This document shows, piece by piece, positions 1 to 4,960 of a stretch of 5,239 nucleotides of DNA. The stretch comes from Campylobacterota bacterium (GTDB taxonomy: Bacteria > Campylobacterota > Campylobacteria > Campylobacterales > JALSKU01), in contig JAADDL010000159.1 of NCBI GenBank assembly GCA_013153915.1, forward strand, positions 1-5,239, written 5' to 3'. A program made the position numbers and the translations under genes. Numbering within the stretch: position 1 is the first letter of the stretch; the number at the start of each line of letters is the position of its first letter. Under the pieces are notes generated by a model, which worked only from the letters and a program-made list of their open reading frames with translations, was not told the DNA's origin and searched no databases.

Positions 1-77
1 TGGTAGCAGAGGGGGAACTTGAATCCCCGACCTCCGGCTTATGAGACCAGCGCTCTAACCAGCTGAGCTACCCTGCC
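1..77 (-). tRNA. tRNA-Met (CAU anticodon), probably the elongator
   Basis: Read on the minus strand, this folds into a complete 77-nt cloverleaf with an encoded CCA end (positions 1-3). The acceptor stem is GGCAGGG paired with CTCTGCT, the D stem is GCTC/GAGC, and the anticodon stem is CTGGT/GCCGG around the loop CTCATAA. The T stem is GGGGA/TCCCC with loop TTCAAGT. The anticodon CAT lies at 41-43. The three G-C pairs next to the anticodon loop that mark initiator tRNA are absent, so this is an elongator-type molecule. A CAU tRNA can instead be tRNA-Ile2, with C34 changed to lysidine; I cannot exclude that by eye, but Met is the more likely call. The first pair is a G1-U72 wobble. It lies downstream of the AsmA-like gene on the same strand, with a 45-base gap. 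Confidence 0.93.
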
Positions 78-93
78 ACAAAAAAGAGAAAGA

Positions 94-129
94 ATTGTAC
101 TTAATTTTAGCTTAATTTGTGCTTATTTG
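94..129 (-). promoter_or_regulatory. probable promoter of the tRNA gene
   Basis: On the minus strand a good -10 box, TACAAT, lies at 94-99. Its downstream edge is 16 bases from the mature 5' end of the tRNA, which would leave a leader of about 10 bases. No -35 box is seen. Instead, on the plus-strand spelling, CTTAATTT occurs at 100-107 and 111-118, and CTTATTTG at 122-129, so the tracts are phased every 11 bases. Campylobacter sigma-70 promoters are known for periodic AT-rich tracts in place of a -35 box, so the phasing supports the call. The last tract overlaps the final codons of the AsmA-like gene. The tRNA could also be cotranscribed with that gene, since no terminator hairpin lies between them. 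Confidence 0.42.
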
Positions 130-2123
130 CCAAATAGATTAAGTATCTCTTTGAGTGGTTTTTGAAACTTTTTAGGCACTTTTTTCTCTATCGCTTTTTC
201 TATCTTGTTTTTTATATATGAAGATGAGTTGACTTTTACTTTCGGATGGTCTATATCTCCTCTTATCTCACCTTCTATATCCTTGCTTCCTATCTTGACT
301 ATAAACTTACCTCCGATCTTTTTCGTCTTTGTATTTAACTTGGCGCTATAAACCTTTAGCATGCTCTTAGTGGAGTTCATATCGAACGCAAACTTGACTA
401 TATCGTTTTGGATGCTACCCTTTGCGACGCTATCTTTGTATATCTCTTTTGTCATGTCAAACCCAGAAAGCACATACACCACATTTGTCAACTCGTTCGG
501 CAACAATCTACCGTCTTTGAAATTGACGCTAAATACGCCCTTTTTCCATTTTGGGCTATAGTATGCTTGCAGTTTTCCTTTTGAGTTAAATACGGCCGGA
601 TAACCCAAAGCTTTAGAGAGTTTTATCGTATCAAGATCGGTAGAATTTACCGTTATATCTCCGTTTTTGTAACTATACTTGGTGTCGGCTCCAAATATAT
701 CGCTCTTTCCTTCGCTTGTCAACACTCCGTCAAGCATCTTTACATCGCCTATAAAATTTGCTTTTCCAAGTATCTTTCTTTTTGTCAAAAAGGCCGTTTT
801 TGAAAGATCCGGGATATTCAAATGATACTTTGCAACAAGACTCTTTAGCAAACTATCATATATACCGTCACTAATCTTCAAAGATAAGATGGTACTTTTC
901 AAAAGAGAGTTAAAGTTTATCTTTTGAGCGTTAAGAGTAACTACACTATGGTCGCTATACGAAAAATCCGAAGGGAATTTGATCTGCATATCTTTATACA
1001 AAAGAGCTTTATTGACTTTACCGTTTTTTATATCCGCGACTACCTTTCCGCTTTGTTTTGTACTACCCGCATCCACGATCTTGCCGTTTACAAATATATC
1101 TCCTCTTAAATAATCGGGAAGATTTAGCATATAAAAGATCTTTTTGATCTTTAAGGATTTGGCGTCTATGGATAGGGTACTGTTTTTGCCGTCAAGTTTT
1201 GCCAAGCCCCCAAGAGAACTTGTAGAGACGCTATAAACCAAAGAGTCACCCTTTTTAGATACATCGCCTATAGCTTCAAAAGAGCCCTTAAGGTCGGTTT
1301 TTACGATGGGTTTAAGCTTCGATAGACTTGGTACTTTTAGATGAAAATCGCTCTTTATACTTTTATCTTTTATATTATATATGCTTTTTGTAGTGTTGAG
1401 TGTCGCTATGTTGCTGATGATATTTACCGAAGATACCGCTTGGGCGTTTTTCAAAAGAGATGAACTTTTTGCTTTGAAAACAACATTTTTAGGCAATGTT
1501 ACATTAAAATCTCTCTTTATAAGAGGTTCGCTAAGTTTGCCCTCTGTTACATTTACAAAAGCCTTTCCGCTCAAATCCTCCACATCAAGACTAGGCACAT
1601 CCACATCCACATCGACTTTACCGGTCGCATACGCAGGCATATTTACAAAAGCCAACACTTTTTGTATAGATAGACCCTTGACATTTAGTTTTAAATCTTT
1701 TGCCTTAAAACTCTTTACTTTCGTATCGGCAAAGATACTTGCATCAAATATAGCGCCTTTGGCGTTTACTTTAAAATCATCCATAACGCCTACGGCTTTT
1801 CCGTTGATACTCGCTTTTTCGTTTTTTAGCGCCCCGCCCTCGCCTACGGCTTTAAAGTCAAGGTCAAACCACTTTTTCATTATATCTATATCGCCATCTA
1901 TATCTACTCTATTTTGAGTATTGATAAATATGGTCGTCTTTAAATGGTTCGGCTTTAACTCAAGCGTTTTTATATCTATGTTTAAGCCGCTTTTTTGGGA
2001 GGCATACTTGCTAAGATAGGGCTTTAAGAGATTGTTGCCGCTACCTGTGAAAAGTAAAAAATATGAAAAACCTACTACCGCCACCAACAAAATAACTATG
2101 CTAAGCAAGAACTTCTTAAACAT
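123..2123 (-). CDS. AsmA-like, inner-membrane-anchored periplasmic repeat protein
   Basis: This 666-residue protein starts with a short basic end (MFKK) and one hydrophobic segment at residues 5-25, which acts as an uncleaved signal anchor. The rest is alternating polar and hydrophobic beta-type sequence expected in the periplasm, with no cysteine and only two tryptophans. Units of about 173 residues repeat: P163, P336 and P509 are exactly 173 apart, and S185/S358, G195/G368, P265/P438 and G286/G459 hold the same register. A third, shorter unit runs to about residue 631. The end (634-666) is lysine-rich and probably helical. This architecture fits the AsmA/TamB-like superfamily, thought to form beta grooves for lipid transport between membranes; the exact substrate is unknown. 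The start is supported by AGGAG at 2131-2135, seven bases from the ATG. It diverges from groES; a minus-strand TATAGT at 2176-2181 is a weak -10 candidate. I recall C. jejuni having a periplasmic-protein gene in this position. Function is inferred from architecture only. Confidence 0.85.
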   Translation of the reverse strand: MFKKFLLSIVILLVAVVGFSYFLLFTGSGNNLLKPYLSKYASQKSGLNIDIKTLELKPNHLKTTIFINTQNRVDIDGDIDIMKKWFDLDFKAVGEGGALKNEKASINGKAVGVMDDFKVNAKGAIFDASIFADTKVKSFKAKDLKLNVKGLSIQKVLAFVNMPAYATGKVDVDVDVPSLDVEDLSGKAFVNVTEGKLSEPLIKRDFNVTLPKNVVFKAKSSSLLKNAQAVSSVNIISNIATLNTTKSIYNIKDKSIKSDFHLKVPSLSKLKPIVKTDLKGSFEAIGDVSKKGDSLVYSVSTSSLGGLAKLDGKNSTLSIDAKSLKIKKIFYMLNLPDYLRGDIFVNGKIVDAGSTKQSGKVVADIKNGKVNKALLYKDMQIKFPSDFSYSDHSVVTLNAQKINFNSLLKSTILSLKISDGIYDSLLKSLVAKYHLNIPDLSKTAFLTKRKILGKANFIGDVKMLDGVLTSEGKSDIFGADTKYSYKNGDITVNSTDLDTIKLSKALGYPAVFNSKGKLQAYYSPKWKKGVFSVNFKDGRLLPNELTNVVYVLSGFDMTKEIYKDSVAKGSIQNDIVKFAFDMNSTKSMLKVYSAKLNTKTKKIGGKFIVKIGSKDIEGEIRGDIDHPKVKVNSSSYIKNKIEKAIEKKVPKKFQKPLKEILNLFGK

Positions 2124-2144
2124 TTTAAATCTCCTACAATATCT

Positions 2145-2169
2145 ATATTGAGCGTGTTAGGCTCAATAT
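2145..2169. promoter_or_regulatory. HAIR-like inverted repeat, candidate HspR operator
   Basis: A perfect 9-bp inverted repeat, ATATTGAGC (2145-2153) and GCTCAATAT (2161-2169), is separated by seven bases. The HspR operator HAIR has the consensus CTTGAGT-N7-ACTCAAG. The core here, TTGAG-N9-CTCAA (2148-2166), matches it in sequence and spacing; the outer C/G and inner T/A positions differ but remain self-complementary. HspR and HrcA together repress groESL in Helicobacter pylori and Campylobacter jejuni, so the location is right. The centre is about 72 bases upstream of the predicted groES start of transcription and about 34 bases upstream of the AsmA-like start codon. An RNA hairpin in the leader of the AsmA-like gene is an alternative reading. 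No HspR gene is in the window. Confidence 0.6.
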
Positions 2170-2193
2170 TTATGAACTATACACTTAAATTAC

Positions 2194-2222
2194 TTGACAT
2201 TTTACCATAATTTTAGTAAAAT
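2194..2222 (+). promoter_or_regulatory. sigma-70 promoter of groES-groEL
   Basis: A perfect -35 box TTGACA (2194-2199) and a -10 box TAAAAT (2217-2222) are separated by 17 bases. Transcription should start near 2229, inside the left arm of the CIRCE element, leaving a leader of about 48 bases. A consensus -35 box is uncommon in Campylobacter, whose housekeeping promoters usually lack one; its presence fits a strong promoter kept in check by repressors. I see no convincing sigma-32-type promoter, in line with epsilonproteobacteria controlling heat-shock genes through HrcA and HspR. Confidence 0.85.
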
Positions 2223-2223
2223 T

Positions 2224-2250
2224 TCAGCACTCAAATAAAAAGAGTGCTAA
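2224..2250. promoter_or_regulatory. CIRCE element, HrcA operator
   Basis: The left arm TCAGCACTC (2224-2232) and the right arm GAGTGCTAA (2242-2250) are separated by nine A/T bases. The CIRCE consensus is TTAGCACTC-N9-GAGTGCTAA. The right arm is perfect and the left arm has one change (C for T at 2225), which breaks one base pair of the palindrome. It begins two bases after the -10 box and covers the predicted transcription start, so bound HrcA would block initiation. HrcA repression is relieved on heat shock, when GroEL is titrated away from HrcA by unfolded protein. The transcribed part can also form a hairpin at the 5' end of the mRNA. Confidence 0.95.
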
Positions 2251-2264
2251 AAATTATAAAAATC

Positions 2265-2270
2265 AGGAGG
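2265..2270 (+). promoter_or_regulatory. groES ribosome binding site
   Basis: AGGAGG lies six bases before the ATG at 2277 and decides the start of groES. An in-frame GTG at 2244 would add 11 residues, but it falls inside the CIRCE right arm, has no ribosome binding site and would precede the conserved MKFQPLGQR start. Confidence 0.92.
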
Positions 2271-2276
2271 CTGAAC

Positions 2277-2546
2277 ATGAAATTTCAACCATTAGGTCAA
2301 AGAGTGTTAGTTGAAAGGGTTGAAGAACCCACTACAACCGCTACAGGTATTATTATACCCGATAACGCAAAAGAGAAACCTTTAAGCGGTGTTGTAAAAG
2401 CTATCAGCAAGGAAGTAAAAGAAGACGGAGAGATAGAAGTTGAAGACAAGATAGTTTTTGCAAAGTACTCAGGTACCGACATAACACTTGAAGGCAAAGA
2501 ATATTTAGTACTTAACATCGACGATATACTCGGTGTATTAAAATAA
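2277..2546 (+). CDS. groES: GroES co-chaperonin (Cpn10)
   Basis: This 89-residue cytoplasmic protein is the lid of the GroEL chamber. Seven copies form a dome that caps the GroEL ring with ATP bound, enclosing the folding substrate. The N-terminal motif PLGQRVLVER (residues 5-14) is typical of the family. The mobile loop at about residues 16-33 carries GIII (24-27), the hydrophobic tripeptide that docks on the GroEL apical domain. The C-terminal core ends with the usual KYSGTDITLEGKEYLVL-type strand region. Length and motifs are normal with nothing missing. It is the first gene of the operon, 21 bases upstream of groEL, and is controlled by the promoter and CIRCE element just before it, plus perhaps the HAIR-like site. 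Confidence 0.98.
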   Translation: MKFQPLGQRVLVERVEEPTTTATGIIIPDNAKEKPLSGVVKAISKEVKEDGEIEVEDKIVFAKYSGTDITLEGKEYLVLNIDDILGVLK

Positions 2547-2567
2547 ACAAAATAACGGAGGAATAAA

Positions 2568-4202
2568 ATGGCAAAAGAGATAAGATATAGCGATGATGCA
2601 AGAAACGAATTATATGCCGGAGTTAAAAAATTAAACGACGCGGTTAAGGTCACAATGGGACCAAGAGGAAGAAATGTACTCATCCAAAAGAGTTTCGGAG
2701 CTCCAGCTATCACAAAAGATGGCGTAAGCGTCGCTAAAGAGATAGAACTAAAAGATACTATCGAAAATATGGGAGCTCAGCTAGTTAAAGAAGTAGCTAG
2801 CAAAACTGCCGATGAGGCCGGTGACGGAACTACAACAGCAACAGTATTGGCACATGCGATATTTAGAGAAGGTTTAAAAAATATAACCGCAGGTGCAAAT
2901 CCGGTCGAAGTAAAAAGAGGTATGGATAAAGTTGCCGCTGCTATCATAGAGGAGTTAAAAGGGATAGCAAAAGACGTTAAAGATAAAAAAGAGATAGCTC
3001 AAGTAGCTACTATCTCAGCAAACTCTGACGAGAAGATAGGAAACTTGATAGCGGAAGCTATGGAAAAAGTCGGAAAAGACGGAGTTATCACTGTCGAAGA
3101 GGCTAAAGGTATCCAAGACGAACTTGAAGTCGTAGAGGGTATGCAATTTGACAGAGGTTATCTAAGCCCGTATTTCGTAACAAATAGCGAAAAGATGACT
3201 TGTGAGCTAGACAATCCTTATATCTTGCTATACGACAAAAAAATAACATCTTTAAAAGATCTATTGCCGGTACTTGAGCAAATCCAAAAAACAGGCAAAC
3301 CTCTACTTATCATAGCTGAAGATATAGAGGGTGAAGCTTTGGCTACACTAGTCGTAAACAAACTAAGAGGCGTATTAAATATCTCAGCCGTAAAAGCTCC
3401 GGGATTTGGAGACAGAAGAAAAGCTATGCTTGAAGATATAGCTATCTTAACGGGCGGTCAAGTTATAAGTGAAGAGCTTGGAAGAACGCTTGAGAGCGCT
3501 ACTTTGGATGATCTTGGAAGCGCAAGCAGCGTTATCATCGACAAAGACAACACTACCATAGTTGACGGTGCGGGAGATAAAAAAGCTATCGAAGAGAGGA
3601 TCAAAGTCATAAGAGCTCAAATAGAAGAGACTACAAGTGACTACGATAGAGAAAAACTCCAAGAGAGACTTGCAAAACTTAGCGGCGGAGTTGCAGTCAT
3701 AAAAGTAGGAGCCGCAACTGAAACTGAAATGAAAGAGAAAAAAGATAGAGTTGACGACGCTTTGAGCGCTACTAAAGCCGCTGTTGAAGAGGGTGTTGTC
3801 ATCGGTGGCGGTGCGGCCATAATCTTAGCCGGCAACAAAGTCAAACTTGAGCTAAACGGCGATGAGGCTATCGGTGCGGCAATCGTACAAAGAGCTTTAA
3901 AAGCACCACTTAAGCAAATAGCCGAAAATGCAGGATTTGACGCAGGTGTAGTTGCTAATGAAGTAGAAAAAAGCAAAGATGCAAACTATGGATTTAACGC
4001 TGCTACCGGCGAGTATGTAGATATGTTTAAAGCAGGTATCATCGATCCTGTTAAAGTTGAAAGAGTTGCTTTACAAAATGCCGTTTCAGTAGCTAGCTTA
4101 CTACTAACAACAGAAGCGACAGTAAGCGACATCAAAGAGGAAAAAGCAGCTCCTGCAATGCCTGATATGGGCGGCATGGGCGGAATGCCAGGTATGATGT
4201 AA
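2568..4202 (+). CDS. groEL: GroEL chaperonin (Cpn60, Hsp60)
   Basis: This 544-residue protein forms the double seven-membered ring that folds proteins with ATP and GroES in the cytoplasm. Visible features are the nucleotide-binding segment VTMGPRGRN (28-36), the metal-binding region with D51, the DGTTTATVLA phosphate-binding motif (86-95) and the catalytic aspartate D397 in KDRVDDALSATK. The Cpn60 signature is AAVEEGVVIGGG (404-415), and the protein ends with a Gly-Met-rich tail (MGGMGGMPGMM) that projects into the chamber. The single cysteine is C212. Length is within the normal bacterial range. The start is fixed by GGAGG (2557-2561) and the conserved MAKEI opening. It is cotranscribed with groES and shares its HrcA/HspR-type control. 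The sequence closely resembles what I know of Campylobacter GroEL. Confidence 0.99.
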   Translation: MAKEIRYSDDARNELYAGVKKLNDAVKVTMGPRGRNVLIQKSFGAPAITKDGVSVAKEIELKDTIENMGAQLVKEVASKTADEAGDGTTTATVLAHAIFREGLKNITAGANPVEVKRGMDKVAAAIIEELKGIAKDVKDKKEIAQVATISANSDEKIGNLIAEAMEKVGKDGVITVEEAKGIQDELEVVEGMQFDRGYLSPYFVTNSEKMTCELDNPYILLYDKKITSLKDLLPVLEQIQKTGKPLLIIAEDIEGEALATLVVNKLRGVLNISAVKAPGFGDRRKAMLEDIAILTGGQVISEELGRTLESATLDDLGSASSVIIDKDNTTIVDGAGDKKAIEERIKVIRAQIEETTSDYDREKLQERLAKLSGGVAVIKVGAATETEMKEKKDRVDDALSATKAAVEEGVVIGGGAAIILAGNKVKLELNGDEAIGAAIVQRALKAPLKQIAENAGFDAGVVANEVEKSKDANYGFNAATGEYVDMFKAGIIDPVKVERVALQNAVSVASLLLTTEATVSDIKEEKAAPAMPDMGGMGGMPGMM

Positions 4203-4214
4203 TCAAACCTTTTA

Positions 4215-4264
4215 TCCCGCAGGCTCAAAGTCTGCGGGAATTTATATCTGTTCTTATTTTTTTT
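4215..4264 (+). terminator. intrinsic terminator of groES-groEL
   Basis: A perfect 8-bp stem, TCCCGCAG (4215-4222) with CTGCGGGA (4232-4239), begins 13 bases after the groEL stop. The loop can close further (G-T, C-G, T-A) to leave only three bases. The following stretch is AT-rich and ends in an eight-T run (4257-4264), so the main T tract is about 17 bases from the stem rather than directly after it, which lowers confidence in the efficiency. The T run touches the stop codon of the convergent toxin gene. On the minus strand the hairpin is followed by ATAAAAGG, which is not a terminator tract, so it probably does not end the toxin transcript cleanly. Confidence 0.65.
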
Positions 4265-4616
4265 ACTCCATATCAAATAGATTTTTTAAACTATTTTCTA
4301 TATCATTCATCTCTTTTTGGGTTATTGTGGATAATTTTTCTTTTAGATACTTTTTGTGCAAAAAGCAAAGACTATTTACTACTGCAAAACTATCGTTTTT
4401 TAGATTGTCTTTCGCTTTTATCTTGACTCTAAATTCTTCCGTCACTATATCTTTCTTGGTAGATAGAGGTATCACGATAAAATAGTCATATATCTCTTCA
4501 TCGACCGCATAGTTTAGTTTGTTTGTTTGGTATATGATAGCCGGACGGGTTTTGCCAAAACTAAAGCTGTCTTTGCTTTTACCGAAATCCACAAGATAAA
4601 TATCTCCTTTTAACAC
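4263..4616 (-). CDS. MazF/PemK-family toxin, probable mRNA endoribonuclease
   Basis: This 117-residue protein has the MazF/PemK layout. It opens with the strand GDIYLVDFG (4-12), followed by the loop GKTRPAIIY (21-29). In the core, VIPLST (48-53) occupies the place of the family's active-site Thr/Ser segment. It ends with the typical helical stretch after DSFAVVNSL (75-83). R24 and T53 (or S52) correspond to the conserved catalytic Arg and Thr. Family members cut RNA at short specific sequences and halt growth when free of antitoxin; the sequence preference here cannot be read off. It starts with GTG, directly abutting the TAG stop of the upstream gene, and its Shine-Dalgarno GAGGAG (4623-4628) lies inside that gene, so the two are probably translationally coupled. 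It converges on groEL, with 60 bases between the stop codons. Confidence 0.88.
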   Translation of the reverse strand: MLKGDIYLVDFGKSKDSFSFGKTRPAIIYQTNKLNYAVDEEIYDYFIVIPLSTKKDIVTEEFRVKIKAKDNLKNDSFAVVNSLCFLHKKYLKEKLSTITQKEMNDIENSLKNLFDME

Positions 4617-4901
4617 CTATATCTCCTCTAAATATCTATCGATACTATCCCATCCCATCTCCATCAACTCCTCATCATTGGATATCTTTTGAGCATTTTT
4701 AATCCTATTTTTCTTCTCTTTCGCCCATTTTTTATACTCAATCTCTTTTGCCAATTTCTCTACAAGCGGAGCGTAACTACAAGGTAAAACATAAGCTCTT
4801 GTAGTGTTTGTCCTCGTATCTACAAGCTTTATAATCTCATCGGCTTTTGTTATAAGAGTCGGATTTGTTGTGATAGTTTTTATCCCATATTCTAACATCA
4901 T
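4617..4901 (-). CDS. probable antitoxin, Phd/YefM-like, partner of the MazF-like toxin
   Basis: This small charged protein has up to 94 residues. Residues 8-48 (TITTNPTLITKADEI, then TRAYVLPCSYAPLVEKL) recall the Phd/YefM pattern: a short strand, a helix, a beta hairpin with an A-x-V-L-P step, then Y-x-x-L. A long lysine-rich helix spans about 46-72. An acidic tail with EELMEMGWD and YLEEI is a plausible toxin-binding segment. It does not look like the AbrB-fold MazE. The role comes mostly from context: it lies directly upstream of and abuts a MazF-like gene, and the promoter carries a palindrome as expected for autorepression. Two ATG codons stand in tandem at 4901 and 4898; AAGGA (4906-4910) is seven bases from the second and only four from the first, so 4898 may be the true start. 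The exact family is uncertain. Confidence 0.75.
   Translation of the reverse strand: MMLEYGIKTITTNPTLITKADEIIKLVDTRTNTTRAYVLPCSYAPLVEKLAKEIEYKKWAKEKKNRIKNAQKISNDEELMEMGWDSIDRYLEEI
4623..4628 (-). promoter_or_regulatory. toxin ribosome binding site inside the antitoxin gene
   Basis: On the minus strand GAGGAG lies six bases before the GTG start at 4616, within the last codons of the antitoxin (the Glu-Glu pair of LEEI). It supports the GTG as the real start, since no ATG lies near the conserved GDIYLV segment. Its position makes toxin translation depend on ribosomes finishing the antitoxin. Confidence 0.75.
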
Positions 4902-4905
4902 ACTA

Positions 4906-4910
4906 TCCTT
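4906..4910 (-). promoter_or_regulatory. antitoxin ribosome binding site
   Basis: On the minus strand AAGGA precedes the tandem ATG codons. The spacing is four bases to the ATG at 4901 and seven to the ATG at 4898; the second spacing is the more usual. Confidence 0.6.
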
Positions 4911-4944
4911 TATTATGATTTACTGTATATTATATCATAATAAA
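4909..4944. promoter_or_regulatory. 36-bp imperfect palindrome, likely antitoxin operator
   Basis: Perfect 11-bp arms, TTTATTATGAT (4909-4919) and ATCATAATAAA (4934-4944), flank a 14-base centre that continues the symmetry in part. The centre of symmetry lies between 4926 and 4927. The palindrome overlaps the -10 box at 4929-4934 and runs to within a base of the antitoxin Shine-Dalgarno. Antitoxins of type II systems typically repress their own operon by binding such palindromes, with the toxin as corepressor. The arms are A/T-rich, so some symmetry could be chance, but 11 matching pairs in this position is unlikely to be accidental. Confidence 0.6.
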
Positions 4945-4957
4945 ACAAAACAAACAA
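4929..4957 (-). promoter_or_regulatory. promoter of the antitoxin-toxin operon
   Basis: On the minus strand there is a perfect -10 box TATAAT (4929-4934) with an extended TG (TGATATAAT). Seventeen bases upstream is TTGTTT (4952-4957), a partial -35 match. The spacer is T-rich with G at intervals. Transcription would start near 4922, inside the palindrome, giving a leader of about 20 bases. The cassette therefore has its own promoter and need not depend on the aldehyde dehydrogenase gene upstream. Confidence 0.72.
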
Positions 4958-4960
4958 CCT

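Noticed and set aside
78..122. A terminator for the AsmA-like gene before the tRNA.
   Set aside because: A six-T run is present on the minus strand next to the tRNA, but no stem precedes it.
1381..1917. A 178-residue open frame on the plus strand, opposite the AsmA-like gene.
   Set aside because: It lies wholly antisense to a well-supported gene with a ribosome binding site, anchor and internal repeats. Its own product is a low-complexity Ser/Thr/Phe-rich shadow with no recognisable motif.
2244..2276. An upstream GTG start for groES adding 11 residues.
   Set aside because: The codon is inside the CIRCE right arm with no ribosome binding site. AGGAGG sits correctly before the ATG at 2277, and the family begins with the MKFQPLGQR-type sequence.
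2297..2713. A 138-residue open frame on the minus strand across groES and the start of groEL.
   Set aside because: It is antisense to two certain genes, Ser/Leu-rich and without motifs.
3641..4276. Minus-strand open frames opposite the 3' half of groEL (3641-3976 and 3986-4276).
   Set aside because: They mirror groEL codons, giving Ala/Ser-rich products with no motif. The groEL frame is certain.
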